The position numbers and the translations under genes are program-made. 64,000 nucleotides of DNA, from positions 1-64,000 of the forward strand of contig NZ_JRLV01000024.1 of NCBI RefSeq assembly GCF_000769915.1, written 5' to 3'. This document shows positions 28,522-38,162 of the stretch, one piece after another (the first letter of the stretch is position 1; each line of letters opens with the position of its first letter). Under the pieces are notes generated by a model. The model was given only the letters and a program-made list of their open reading frames with translations. It was not told the origin of the DNA and made no database searches. Source of the stretch: Flavobacterium beibuense F44-8 (lineage in GTDB: Bacteria; Bacteroidota; Bacteroidia; Flavobacteriales; Flavobacteriaceae).

Positions 28522-28550
28522 TTCGTCGATAAAAAATAACTTTTCGTAAC

Positions 28551-28583
28551 TAAAGGTAGTTTTAATTTTTATTAGTCACAAAA
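28551..28583 (-). promoter_or_regulatory. Probable promoter of the lacI-family gene
   Basis: On the minus strand a TTTTG (28579-28583) is separated by 20 bases from TACCTTTA (28551-28558), one base off the TAnnTTTG consensus and about 30 bases before the ATG. Confidence 0.4.
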
Positions 28584-28623
28584 TTCCCACCTAAATATTG
28601 TAAATTAAAGAAAGTTTTCAACA

Positions 28624-28637
28624 CGCAAACGTTTTCG
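28624..28637. promoter_or_regulatory. LacI-type operator 1 before susC
   Basis: CGCAAACGTTTTCG, a near-perfect palindrome centred on CG with one asymmetric position per half, as in LacI/CcpA-type operators. Confidence 0.6.
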
Positions 28638-28651
28638 GTAGGGCGTAATTA

Positions 28652-28665
28652 CGAAAACGTTTTTT
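28652..28665. promoter_or_regulatory. LacI-type operator 2 before susC
   Basis: CGAAAACGTTTTTT: the left half is CGAAAAC, the right half diverges at its end. Its centre is 28 bp from operator 1. I found no other copy near the minus-strand operon promoter. Confidence 0.55.
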
Positions 28666-28747
28666 TATGAAGAGATTTTACATAATTTTAACATACGAAG
28701 TGAATTATAAGCAAAAACAAAACACAAAATTAACCCAAACAAATTGT

Positions 28748-31700
28748 ATGAGAACAACGTATAAAAAGTTATTGCTTTTATTACTACTGTTACCATTTAG
28801 CGTACTGGCTCAGAGTACTTTATCGGGAACTGTAAGTGATAATGCAACCGGGGAACCTCTCCCTGGAGTTAATGTAATTGTTGAGGGTACAACTAACGGT
28901 GTCGCAACAAACATAGACGGTAAATATTCACTGTCTGATGTTAAGAGCGGAGACATTATTGTATTCAGCTTTATCGGTTATGCCGATCAGGTTTTACAAT
29001 ACAACGGAGAAGCGACCTTAAATGTTGTATTACAGGAAGATTCCACTCAACTTGAAGAGGTAGTAGTTATAGGTTATGGTACTACTACTAAAAAAGATGC
29101 TACAGGTGCTTTAACCACTGTAACTTCAAAAGACTTTATAAAAGGAGCCGTTATGAGTTCTGACCAGCTTATTGTTGGTAAGGCACCGGGTGTAAGAATT
29201 ACAAATTCAGGTGGTGCGCCGGATTCGGCACCAAATATCAGGATTAGGGGCGGAAGTTCGCTTTCGGCAAACAACAACCCTCTTATCATTATAGATGGTG
29301 TGCCTATTGATAACGTTAATCCAGCAGGTGTAAACAACCCTTTATCACTGGTTAACCCTAACGATGTAGAATCGTTTACCATACTTAAAGACGCTTCGGC
29401 AACTGCTATTTATGGTTCAAGAGCTTCTAACGGTGTAATTATCATTACTACTAAAAAAGGTACTTCGGGAGCACCTAAATTCAATTATTCATCGTATGTA
29501 GCTATAGGTAAAGCTAATGACCTTGTTAATATGATGGACAGTTCTTCTTTCGTTAGGTTTATTCAGGAATATCATCCTGACTACACTAACTACCTTGGTG
29601 TGGACGACCCTACTACCGATGCGGTAGATGATCCAAATACTGCTGCTATTGAAGGACGCAGAATATATGACACTAACTGGCAGAAAGAGATTTTAAGAAC
29701 TTCTATCTCTACAGATCACAACTTTAGCGCCAGCGCTAACCTTTTCGGGAAAGTTCCGTTTAGAGGATCTGTTGGTTACACCAAGAACGAAGGAGTAGTT
29801 AAAACAAATGACTACGAGCGTTATACTACGACTTTAAAATTCAGCCCTACTTTCTTTGACGATCACTTAAAGGTAGATGTTAATGCTAAAGGATTCTGGA
29901 TTGATAAAAACACTGTAGATGAAGGCGGTGCCATAGGTGGTTCACTTAACATGGATCCTACAAAACCAATTTATGCCGACAGTGACATAAACAACTTTGG
30001 CGGATATTACCAAAATACTACTGCTGCTAACCCTCTTGATTTTGACGGTCAATATAACCCGGTAAACCTTTTACAGGAAAGAAGAAGACCGGAGGTAGTT
30101 AACAAATTTATTGGTAACGCACAGTTTGACTACAAAATGCACTTTTTACCTGAGTTAAGAGCAATTGTAAACTTAGGTGCAGAGGCATCGAGAGCTAAAA
30201 TACTGGAGCAATACAGTGATATCGCTTTTGCAACTTACCAGTATGATAACGTAAACGACACTTATATATTTAACCCTGGAGTTAATTATAGAGAAACACA
30301 ACATATTACAAACAAAACTTTAGATTCTTACCTTGCCTATACTAAAAACTTTTCAGGGTTCTTAACCCGAGTTGATGCTCAGGCCGGTTACTCTTATCAA
30401 AGCTTTGTAAACGATGGCTACAAAACCATTTACCAATACAATGCTCAAACAGGTGTAAGAGAAGTAAGAGAGAATGAATCTAATCCTCAAAACAGGTATT
30501 ACAACAAAATGGTTTTACAGTCATTCTTTGGCCGTGCTAATGTTGATTTATTAGACAAATACCTTTTCACATTTACTTTAAGAGCAGACGGTTCTTCACT
30601 ATTCCGCGAAGACAAGCGTTGGGGTTACTTCCCTGCTGCCGGTGCTGCATGGAGAATTACTGATGAGCCTTTCCTTAAAAACAACAAAACCATTAAAAAC
30701 CTTAAACTTCGTTTAGGTTATGGTATTACAGGTCAACAGGATATTACAGGAATTGGAGGTTTCTACCCTAGTTCAGCTATTTTTAGCCCTGGTGATCCAA
30801 ACAGCCAGTACCTGCCGGGTACAAGCACATACAGTGCAAATCCTTTTAATGACCAGTTAACCTGGGAAAAAACCACAACTTATAACATTGGTTTGGATTT
30901 CGATTTGTTTAACAACAACCTTCTTTCAGGTAGCGTTGAGTTATACAAAAGAAATACCGACGATCTTCTTGTAAGATCTACAGTACCACCGGGACAGTAC
31001 CTTACTAACGAGATTACTCAAAACGTAGGTTCGATGGAAAACAAAGGTGTGGAAGTTGGCTTAACATTAAGACCAATTGTAACTCAGGATTTCACTTGGG
31101 AAGTATCAGGTAATTTCGCTTACAACATTGGTGAGGTAACAGATCTTAAAGATGTTAGCATGATTAATGCTGATGAGTCTGGTCTTCCGGTACAAACAGG
31201 TGTAAGAATGGCACGTCACGCAGTAGGTGAGCAACCATACTCTGCATGGGTATTCGAACAGCTTTATGATGCATCCGGCAGTCCTATTGTTGGTGGGTTT
31301 AAAGATCGTAACGGTGATGGTGTAATTACTAATGATGACAGATACTTTAAAGCGTTAAGACCAAACTGGACTTATGGTTTCAGCACTAACTTTACTTATA
31401 AAAACTTTGACCTTGCGGCCAGTTTCCACGGACAGGCAGACGGACAGGTTTACAACTCTGCAAAACTTGTAGGAGGATGGGTAAACAGAGCGCTACCTAA
31501 CAACACTAACAGTCTTAACAATGTAATTGACTTTTATGACGGTGCAGCAGATCCTAGCTTTACAACCATTCAGGGTAACATTCCGTTATCAGACTACTAC
31601 CTTGAAAATGCGAGCTTCTTAAGATGTGATAACATCACAGTAGGTTACCGTATTAACAACATCATAAAAGACGGACAGGGATCGCTAAGGCTTTATGCAG

Positions 31701-31825
31701 CAGTTAACAACGCGTTCCTTATCACTAACTACTCAGGTCAGGATCCGGAGAACTTTAATGCAATTGATAACAATTTCTATCCAAGACCAAGAATTTACAG
31801 CGTAGGCTTAAATTTTGACTTCTAA
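28748..31825 (+). CDS. susC: SusC-like TonB-dependent outer-membrane maltodextrin importer
   Basis: 1025 residues from MRTTYKKLLLL; an upstream ATG at 28667 in frame would put 27 polar residues before the signal peptide and lies next to an operator, so it is rejected. Signal peptide ends VLAQ. A carboxypeptidase-regulatory-like domain follows (LSGTVSDNATGEPLPGVNV, about 25-105), then the SusC signature LEEVVVIGYGTTTKKDATGAL, plug domain (IIIDGVPIDN, ATAIYGSRASNGVIIITTKKG) and a beta barrel ending VGLNFDF. It imports oligosaccharides captured by SusD. It leads the susC-susD-susE operon. Confidence 0.93.
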   Translation: MRTTYKKLLLLLLLLPFSVLAQSTLSGTVSDNATGEPLPGVNVIVEGTTNGVATNIDGKYSLSDVKSGDIIVFSFIGYADQVLQYNGEATLNVVLQEDSTQLEEVVVIGYGTTTKKDATGALTTVTSKDFIKGAVMSSDQLIVGKAPGVRITNSGGAPDSAPNIRIRGGSSLSANNNPLIIIDGVPIDNVNPAGVNNPLSLVNPNDVESFTILKDASATAIYGSRASNGVIIITTKKGTSGAPKFNYSSYVAIGKANDLVNMMDSSSFVRFIQEYHPDYTNYLGVDDPTTDAVDDPNTAAIEGRRIYDTNWQKEILRTSISTDHNFSASANLFGKVPFRGSVGYTKNEGVVKTNDYERYTTTLKFSPTFFDDHLKVDVNAKGFWIDKNTVDEGGAIGGSLNMDPTKPIYADSDINNFGGYYQNTTAANPLDFDGQYNPVNLLQERRRPEVVNKFIGNAQFDYKMHFLPELRAIVNLGAEASRAKILEQYSDIAFATYQYDNVNDTYIFNPGVNYRETQHITNKTLDSYLAYTKNFSGFLTRVDAQAGYSYQSFVNDGYKTIYQYNAQTGVREVRENESNPQNRYYNKMVLQSFFGRANVDLLDKYLFTFTLRADGSSLFREDKRWGYFPAAGAAWRITDEPFLKNNKTIKNLKLRLGYGITGQQDITGIGGFYPSSAIFSPGDPNSQYLPGTSTYSANPFNDQLTWEKTTTYNIGLDFDLFNNNLLSGSVELYKRNTDDLLVRSTVPPGQYLTNEITQNVGSMENKGVEVGLTLRPIVTQDFTWEVSGNFAYNIGEVTDLKDVSMINADESGLPVQTGVRMARHAVGEQPYSAWVFEQLYDASGSPIVGGFKDRNGDGVITNDDRYFKALRPNWTYGFSTNFTYKNFDLAASFHGQADGQVYNSAKLVGGWVNRALPNNTNSLNNVIDFYDGAADPSFTTIQGNIPLSDYYLENASFLRCDNITVGYRINNIIKDGQGSLRLYAAVNNAFLITNYSGQDPENFNAIDNNFYPRPRIYSVGLNFDF

Positions 31826-31838
31826 TCAAAAAATTATT

Positions 31839-33392
31839 ATGAACATGAGAAAACTAAATAAAAAGATAATTCTTGGAATGAGTGCCATGGTACTGCTATT
31901 CTCATCATGTACTAATGATTTGGATACAGAGCCTAAGGTAGAATTATCTATAGAAAACCTGCTTGCACAGGACCCTAATGCTATAGAAGGGCTACTGTCT
32001 AAAATGTATGGTACCTTTGCGCTTTCGGGACCTAACGGACCGGGAAGTTCAGATATTACAGGGCCAGACCCGGGTGAAACAGCTTTCCTTAGAAGTATTA
32101 TTAACCTTCAGGACTTTACTGCTGACGATATGAAAAACCGTTGGGGTGATGATGGTCTTGATCAGTTAACCACTACTTCTAACTGGGACCCTAACAACAA
32201 ATTCTTTAAATACCTTTATGACAGGGTATATTACATAGTACCGCAAACTACAAACATCATCAGAGTACTTGATGGTGTGGATGTAGACAACGAAGCACAA
32301 ATTGTAGGAGAGCTGCGTTTTATAAGATCGTTAGCTTATTACTACATGATAGACTGTTTTGGTAAAGGTGTTATTGTAAATGAAACTAACTATGGTGAAA
32401 CTTCTCCGCTAAACGAATCTACAAGAACAGAGCTGTTTGAGTTTGTAGAACAGGAGCTTTTAGCTATTGAGGATATACTTCCTGAAACTAACAGCTACGG
32501 TAGAGCAAATAAAGCTACTGCACAAATGCTATTAGCTAAACTTTACCTTAATGCCGAAGTTTATACCGGCACACAACGTTATGACGATGCACTTACTTAC
32601 ACTGTAAAAGTTATTGATGCAGGTTACACCCTTGCTCCTAACTTTGTAAGTCTGTTCTCTGGTGATAACGATACCAGCACAGAAATAATTTTCCCTCTAA
32701 TTGCCGATCCGGTAGTGAGCCAGAGTTATGGTAATACTACTTATATAGTAAACGGTTCTCTTAGTACAGAGACTATGAACATACTTGATTTTGGAGCTAC
32801 CGATGCCTGGACAGGACACAGGGCTACAAAGGCATGGTATGGCCTTTACGGTGATCTTGAAACATCGCCAGACGACAGAGCAGAACTGTTTTGGACAGAA
32901 GGTCATAATTATGAAATGGAAGATTACAAAACTTGGGCAGATGGTTATCCGTCAATTAAGTTCAGGAATACAAACTTTAACGGATCATCAACAGCTACCA
33001 GCTTCTCTGGTACTGATTTCCCTCTGTTTAGACTTGCCGATGCTTACCTGATGTATGCCGAGTGTACATTAAGAGGTGCTGCGGGAGGTTCTGCAAGCCA
33101 GGCTTTAACTTATGTTAACCAGGTAAGAGAGCGTTCGCACGCTACTGCAATATCTGCAGGACAACTAGACCTTGATTTCATTCTTGACGAAAGAGCAAGA
33201 GAGCTTAACCTTGAAGGACACAGAAGAACAGACCTTATCCGTTTTGGCAAATTTACAGGTGGTACTTACCTGTGGCCATGGAAAGGTAATACACTAAACG
33301 GTACATCAATACCGTCTACATACAAACTGTTCCCTATTCCTCAAAGTGCCCTACAGGCAAACGTTAACCTAACACAAAACCCAGGCTACTAA
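31839..33392 (+). CDS. susD: SusD/RagB family starch-binding outer-membrane lipoprotein
   Basis: 517 residues with lipobox FSSC. It shows the SusD N-terminal tetratricopeptide-like helices (ELRFIRSLAYYYMIDCFGKG, the family's R-ALAYF-like motif) and C-terminal signature DERARELNLEGHRRTDLIRFG. It forms the lid over SusC and binds maltodextrins. The start is placed at 31839; 31845 (MRKLNKK) is equally possible, whereas 31815 overlaps the susC 3' end. Gap from susC is 13 bases. Confidence 0.93.
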   Translation: MNMRKLNKKIILGMSAMVLLFSSCTNDLDTEPKVELSIENLLAQDPNAIEGLLSKMYGTFALSGPNGPGSSDITGPDPGETAFLRSIINLQDFTADDMKNRWGDDGLDQLTTTSNWDPNNKFFKYLYDRVYYIVPQTTNIIRVLDGVDVDNEAQIVGELRFIRSLAYYYMIDCFGKGVIVNETNYGETSPLNESTRTELFEFVEQELLAIEDILPETNSYGRANKATAQMLLAKLYLNAEVYTGTQRYDDALTYTVKVIDAGYTLAPNFVSLFSGDNDTSTEIIFPLIADPVVSQSYGNTTYIVNGSLSTETMNILDFGATDAWTGHRATKAWYGLYGDLETSPDDRAELFWTEGHNYEMEDYKTWADGYPSIKFRNTNFNGSSTATSFSGTDFPLFRLADAYLMYAECTLRGAAGGSASQALTYVNQVRERSHATAISAGQLDLDFILDERARELNLEGHRRTDLIRFGKFTGGTYLWPWKGNTLNGTSIPSTYKLFPIPQSALQANVNLTQNPGY

Positions 33393-33408
33393 TTTAAAAA
33401 TGACCACG

Positions 33409-34515
33409 ATGAAAAAAATATTTAACTTTTCTGTCCTTGCTTTATTATTCATGTCGGTACTGTCATGTTCAAGCGATGATGATATTACGATTGTTGAATC
33501 AGACTCTGCTCCGGTACTTATCTCTCCGGAAGATGGCAGCAGCATTGTTTTAACAGAAGACCTTGCAGACAACCCTGCACTTACACTGGTATGGGATCAC
33601 AGTGTTTATACTGTAGATACCGAGATTGACTACACTATCGAAATGGCTGTTTCGGGTACTGACTTTGCTGCTCCTGCAGTTGCCGGTACTACTAATACAA
33701 AAGTATACTCATTGAATGTAGCAGAACTTAACACTATTGCCATTGGCCTAGGTTTGGAACCTTTTGAACAAGGCAGTGTAGATGTAAGAGTTACTTCATC
33801 ACTTGGTGATAATGCAGACCTTGCTATGGTTTCTAATGTTATCTCTTTAAACATTACTCCTTATGTTACTATAGAGCCGGAAGACCCACAATTATTCTTT
33901 GTAGGTGCTCCACAGGCATACTATGGTCTTAACGCATGGGACAACACTACAGCTATCCCAATGAGATATATTGGTGACGGTACTACTATGGTATTTGAAG
34001 CTTATGTAAAAGTTGGTGCTGCAGACGGATTTAAATTCATTGGCGTTCAAGGAAGCTGGGACGATGGTAACTATGGTACTGTAGGTGGTGCTCAGGATGG
34101 TAACCTTGAAAACTCCGGAGGAAGCAGCGACATTAAAGTTGCCGAAACTGATGGTGATGGTTTCTATTACGTATGGGTAGACCTTGACAATCTTCAATAT
34201 CAGTCTGTTAAAATGGACTGGGGTATTATAGGTAGTGCTACAGCAAACGGATGGGATGGCGAAACTGCTATGACTTACGACTTTGAGAATAACAAATACA
34301 CTATCGCTGCTACACTTGCAGAAGGTGAAATGAAGTTCAGATCTTCTAACACAGGCAACTTTATAGCAGGTGACGCATGGAAGTTTAACGTTGGTAACAG
34401 TGACCCAATGGTTACTTACGACCCGGGAGCGCCAAACTTCTCTGTTAGCGCAGGAAGCTATAATATAGAATTTTCTTTAGATCTTGTTGGTACAGCAACT
34501 GTATCAGGACTATAA
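33409..34515 (+). CDS. SusE/SusF-like surface starch-binding lipoprotein
   Basis: 368 residues from MKKIFNF (an ATG three codons upstream is also possible). Lipobox VLSC is followed by acidic SSDDD, typical of surface-exported lipoproteins in this phylum. An N-terminal SusE-type Ig domain (APVLISPEDGSSIVL..., about 30-140) is followed by two tandem starch-binding-like modules (FFVGAPQAYYGLNAWD and IIGSATANGWDGETAMTYD). It should hold starch at the cell surface. Third gene of the susCD operon, before a terminator. Confidence 0.85.
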   Translation: MKKIFNFSVLALLFMSVLSCSSDDDITIVESDSAPVLISPEDGSSIVLTEDLADNPALTLVWDHSVYTVDTEIDYTIEMAVSGTDFAAPAVAGTTNTKVYSLNVAELNTIAIGLGLEPFEQGSVDVRVTSSLGDNADLAMVSNVISLNITPYVTIEPEDPQLFFVGAPQAYYGLNAWDNTTAIPMRYIGDGTTMVFEAYVKVGAADGFKFIGVQGSWDDGNYGTVGGAQDGNLENSGGSSDIKVAETDGDGFYYVWVDLDNLQYQSVKMDWGIIGSATANGWDGETAMTYDFENNKYTIAATLAEGEMKFRSSNTGNFIAGDAWKFNVGNSDPMVTYDPGAPNFSVSAGSYNIEFSLDLVGTATVSGL

Positions 34516-34525
34516 TAATTGTTTT

Positions 34526-34555
34526 AAAAAAGGGCTGTTTTCACAGCCCTTTTTA
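34526..34555 (+). terminator. Terminator between susE-like and the secreted amylase gene
   Basis: AGGGCTGT-TTTC-ACAGCCCT stem with A and T runs, 11 bases after the susE-like stop and 13 bases before the amylase ATG. With no visible promoter in the gap, some read-through is likely. Confidence 0.8.
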
Positions 34556-34567
34556 TCTTTTTAAAAT

Positions 34568-37435
34568 ATGAAAAAATTTACTCAGCTATTATTTTTATTA
34601 ACTGCTTCAATAGGCTTTGCACAACAGCAAAATGTTACCTATTCGGTTTCGCCTTCAGAATTCAATGAAGATGACTCTATAACCATCACCATTGAAGGCT
34701 CAAGCGTAAACGAGGCCACATGGAACATTACTGATAACGCATTGTACCTATGGGCATGGTCGTACGACCTGAACGACGAAAACTCTATGGACTGCCCTAC
34801 AAATGGTTCATGGGATAACTCGGGTGAAGCAAACAAATTCACTTACAATTCGGGCAGTGACACCTACACCCTAAGCTTTGTACCTACTACTTTTTATAAC
34901 AGGACAGGTATAGGCTCTATAGGATTTCTTATAAAAGCAAAAGACGGTAACGGAGATAAAAAATCTCAGGATATTACAGTGCAGGTAGGTGCTTTTCAGG
35001 TAAACCTTACCTCTACTGCAAATAACAGCAGCACCATATTAACATCGGGTAGTGATTTTGATATTGCTGCTACTAATACCGGTGGTGAAGCAGATTACGA
35101 ACTGTTTGCTAACGGCGTTAGCATAAACTCGGCAACAGGAGTGAGCACTTATGCTTATACCGATACTAATATTACCGAGATTAAAAACTACGAACTGGTA
35201 GTAACCCATAATGCTAATAGTATTAGCAAAACATTTACGGTTATTGTTAACCCGGGCACTGTTGAAGAGGCAATGCCTCAGGATTATGAAGACGGAATTA
35301 CCTACAACACTGCCGATGCTACAAAAGCAATACTTGTTTTAGACGCACCTCTTAAAGACTTTGTATATGTAGCAGGTAGCTTTAACAACTGGCAGCCTAC
35401 ATCGGCTTATGCCATGAAAAAAGATACAGAGTCGGGTAAATTTTGGTTAGAGCTTAACGGGCTTACCGAAGGCGAAGTATACACTTACCAATACTGGGTA
35501 GTAGCCGAAGCTCCGGTTGCAGGCTCTCCTGAACTGGTTAAAACTGCCGACCCATATTCTACACTGGTACTTTCACCATATGATGACCCTTACATTCCGG
35601 CAGCCTCTTACCCTAACCTTCCGGCTTACCCTGCAGGACAGGAAAGAGAAGTAACCGTACTGCAAACAGGTCAGGAAGAATACAACTGGCAGGTTACCGA
35701 TTTTGTGAAACCTAAAAAAGAAGACCTTATTATATATGAGGTACTTGTTAGAGATTTTGATTCAGACAGAAACTATCAGGACCTGATAGACAAGATAGAT
35801 TACTTTAAAAACCTGCATATTAATGCCATTGAGCTAATGCCGGTTATGGAATTTGAAGGCAACGAAAGCTGGGGGTATAATACCTCTTTCCATATGGCTA
35901 CCGATAAGTTTTACGGTCCATCTGATAAGCTTAAAGAGTTTATAGACCTTTGCCACCAAAATGGTATTGCCGTTATATTAGATGTTGCCCTAAACCATGC
36001 CTTTGGTCGTAACCCTATGGTTAGAATGTGGATGGACGACCCTGACGGCGACGGATGGGGTGGACCAAGTACCGAAAACCCATACTTCAACGTTGAGGCT
36101 AAACACTCTTATAATGTAGGTAACGATTTTAACCACCAGCAATCAAGAACTCAAAACTATGTTAGAAGAGTTGTAAAACACTGGATTGAAGAATTCCATA
36201 TAGATGGTTTCCGTTGGGATCTTACAAAAGGATTCACACAAAACTGTAGTGCTAACGATGAAGCCTGCACCAATGCTTACCAGCAGGACAGGGTGGATAT
36301 CCTTAAGGAATATGCTGATTACTCGTGGAGCCTTGACCCTACACACTATACTATTTTTGAGCACTTAGGTACTGATGCCGAAGAGCAGCAATGGGCTAAC
36401 TACAAAGTTGACGAAGGCAAAGGTGTAATGATGTGGGGTATAATGAATTCTACATACAACCAGCTTACTATGGGGTATGCAGATAATTCTAACATCAACC
36501 GCGTAGGTAATAACAGCCGTGGCTTTATAGGTAAGAGACTTGTAGGTTATGCCGAAAGCCATGATGAAGAAAGAATAATGTTTAAGAATCTGGAATACGG
36601 TAACAGCAACAACCCGGCTCATAATGTGAAAGACCTTAATATAGCGCTTAAACGTATGAGAACTATGGGCGCTGTACTTATTCCGGTACCGGGACCTAAA
36701 ATGTTATGGCATTTTGGAGACCTGGGTTGGGAGTACTCTATATATACGTGTAACAACGGCAGTGTAAACATGCCGGGCGGAGACGATGGTGACTGTAAAC
36801 TTGATACAAAACCACAACCGCAATGGGATGAAGACTGGCTAAACGATGTAGAACGCCAAAAGGTATACTATACCTGGGGCAAACTTAATTACCTAAAAAC
36901 ACAGGAAGATGTGTTTGAAGGCGATTACACCATTACTCCGTCATCAGGAACATCGCTTACTCCTAAAATACACATATGGAATGATGCGCTTGCCGATACC
37001 GATCTTAAAGATGTGGTTATCGTATCTAACTTTAATGTAACCGATCAGGCAATAGATCCAGCATTCCCTTATACAGGTACATGGTACAACCTACTGGATA
37101 ATTCTGAAATAGAAGTTACCAATGTAAATGCTACCATAAACATCCCTGCCGGTGATTTCAGGATATACGGTAACAAACAGGTAGAACTGGGTACAGAGGA
37201 TTTCACTACTCAAAAAGTAGTACTATACCCTAACCCTGCTACTACACAATTTACTATTAATACAGATGTAAGCCGTGTAGAAATATACAGTATGACAGGA
37301 CAACTTGTAAAAACATTTGCCGCCACTCAGGCATTTAACCTATATGATATAAGTATGCTGTCTAAAGGACTGTATATTGTTAATGTAACAGATACAAACA
37401 ACAATCATAAAACATTAAAATTGGTTAAAGATTAA
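34568..37435 (+). CDS. Secreted multidomain GH13 alpha-amylase with T9SS type A sorting domain
   Basis: 955 residues. Signal peptide ends GFAQ. N-terminal Ig-like domains (about 20-230) are followed by a CBM48-like module (about 250-320, VYVAGSFNNWQP), then a GH13 barrel from about residue 385. The triad is D551 (DGFRWDL), E598 (TIFEHLG) and D666 (AESHDEER). A C-terminal type IX sorting domain (about 880-955; VVLYPNPATTQFTI ... GLYIVNV ... KLVKD) indicates export across the outer membrane. It starts starch breakdown outside the cell. Confidence 0.92.
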   Translation: MKKFTQLLFLLTASIGFAQQQNVTYSVSPSEFNEDDSITITIEGSSVNEATWNITDNALYLWAWSYDLNDENSMDCPTNGSWDNSGEANKFTYNSGSDTYTLSFVPTTFYNRTGIGSIGFLIKAKDGNGDKKSQDITVQVGAFQVNLTSTANNSSTILTSGSDFDIAATNTGGEADYELFANGVSINSATGVSTYAYTDTNITEIKNYELVVTHNANSISKTFTVIVNPGTVEEAMPQDYEDGITYNTADATKAILVLDAPLKDFVYVAGSFNNWQPTSAYAMKKDTESGKFWLELNGLTEGEVYTYQYWVVAEAPVAGSPELVKTADPYSTLVLSPYDDPYIPAASYPNLPAYPAGQEREVTVLQTGQEEYNWQVTDFVKPKKEDLIIYEVLVRDFDSDRNYQDLIDKIDYFKNLHINAIELMPVMEFEGNESWGYNTSFHMATDKFYGPSDKLKEFIDLCHQNGIAVILDVALNHAFGRNPMVRMWMDDPDGDGWGGPSTENPYFNVEAKHSYNVGNDFNHQQSRTQNYVRRVVKHWIEEFHIDGFRWDLTKGFTQNCSANDEACTNAYQQDRVDILKEYADYSWSLDPTHYTIFEHLGTDAEEQQWANYKVDEGKGVMMWGIMNSTYNQLTMGYADNSNINRVGNNSRGFIGKRLVGYAESHDEERIMFKNLEYGNSNNPAHNVKDLNIALKRMRTMGAVLIPVPGPKMLWHFGDLGWEYSIYTCNNGSVNMPGGDDGDCKLDTKPQPQWDEDWLNDVERQKVYYTWGKLNYLKTQEDVFEGDYTITPSSGTSLTPKIHIWNDALADTDLKDVVIVSNFNVTDQAIDPAFPYTGTWYNLLDNSEIEVTNVNATINIPAGDFRIYGNKQVELGTEDFTTQKVVLYPNPATTQFTINTDVSRVEIYSMTGQLVKTFAATQAFNLYDISMLSKGLYIVNVTDTNNNHKTLKLVKD

Positions 37436-37462
37436 TTTGAGTGAGTTTTAGTTAAGTTTCTC

Positions 37463-37494
37463 AAAGCCTCCTGCTCTCACAGGAGGCTTTTTGT
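37463..37494 (+). terminator. Terminator of the secreted amylase gene
   Basis: AAAGCCTCCTG-6-CAGGAGGCTTT stem with a following T run. Confidence 0.85.
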
Positions 37495-37536
37495 TATAGT
37501 AATCATAAAGAAATGTGAAAAACAAAATGTGTGCGG

Positions 37537-37544
37537 TAATTTTG
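37537..37544 (+). promoter_or_regulatory. -7 box (TAATTTTG) of the following lipoprotein gene
   Basis: An exact TAnnTTTG match. It lies downstream of the in-frame ATG at 37529 and so argues for the start at 37559 or later. Confidence 0.45.
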
Positions 37545-37558
37545 CGTTCCTATTTGAA

Positions 37559-38116
37559 ATGAAAATGACAATGAGAATTAACAAAATCGTTCTTTTACTG
37601 CTAACAGCAGTATTATTTATTCAGTGTGATACCGTAAACAGTGTATTTGGAGGCAGCTCCAAATCATCATCAAGATCAAAAACTTCCACATCAAGGACTA
37701 AAACAAGTACATCAGGCTCCCGCGCCCATTATAACATACAGCACAGGGACGACTTCCTTTCGGTGTCCGACAGGGAAAAGGAAAGTATCCTTAAAGAATC
37801 TAAAGCTACCGAAGACCAGTACTCACTATTAGTATTCACCAAAAACTTTAAAGGTGAGAAAATTGTAGTTACCGCTCAGGAAAAAAGACTTTTTAGCGGT
37901 TATCTTATCTCAAACATAAAAACAGGCTATGCCGATAAACTAACGATAGATAATACTAAAGATGTAAGGGTGTATGACAACCTTACCAAAAAAGAGATTG
38001 TGATAGACAGCAAAGAAGCTAAAAAACACAAGTTCATCTACCTTCAAAAAGACAACTCGAATAAGGAGAGTCCGTTTATTCTGATTTACAGTAATACCCT
38101 AAGGCCTCTGGATTAA
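37559..38116 (+). CDS. Uncharacterised lipoprotein with Ser/Thr/Lys-rich linker
   Basis: About 185 residues. Signal peptide and lipobox (FIQC) are followed by a low-complexity Ser/Thr/Lys/Arg linker (about 28-60, repeats of SKTSTSR type) and a compact C-terminal region (SLLVFTKNFKGEKIVVTAQEK ...). I do not recognise the family. ATGs at 37559, 37565 and 37571 are all possible; a promoter box rules out 37529. It may anchor to the outer membrane through the lipid with the linker spanning peptidoglycan. Confidence 0.7.
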   Translation: MKMTMRINKIVLLLLTAVLFIQCDTVNSVFGGSSKSSSRSKTSTSRTKTSTSGSRAHYNIQHRDDFLSVSDREKESILKESKATEDQYSLLVFTKNFKGEKIVVTAQEKRLFSGYLISNIKTGYADKLTIDNTKDVRVYDNLTKKEIVIDSKEAKKHKFIYLQKDNSNKESPFILIYSNTLRPLD

Positions 38117-38122
38117 TTTAAT

Positions 38123-38162
38123 TTCATTAGATTTATGCACAACCAGCCATAAATCTAATGAA
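38123..38162. promoter_or_regulatory. 15-bp perfect inverted repeat containing the start codon of the GIY-YIG-like gene
   Basis: Arms 38123-38137 and 38148-38162 (TTCATTAGATTTATG and its exact complement) are separated by 10 bases. The ATG at 38158-38160 is inside the right arm, so the RNA hairpin would hide it; as DNA it could be an operator. No T run follows, so it is not a good terminator. Confidence 0.65.

Noticed and set aside
28667..28747. Upstream extension of susC from the ATG at 28667
   Set aside because: It would place 27 polar residues before a normal signal peptide and begin 2 bases after operator 2.
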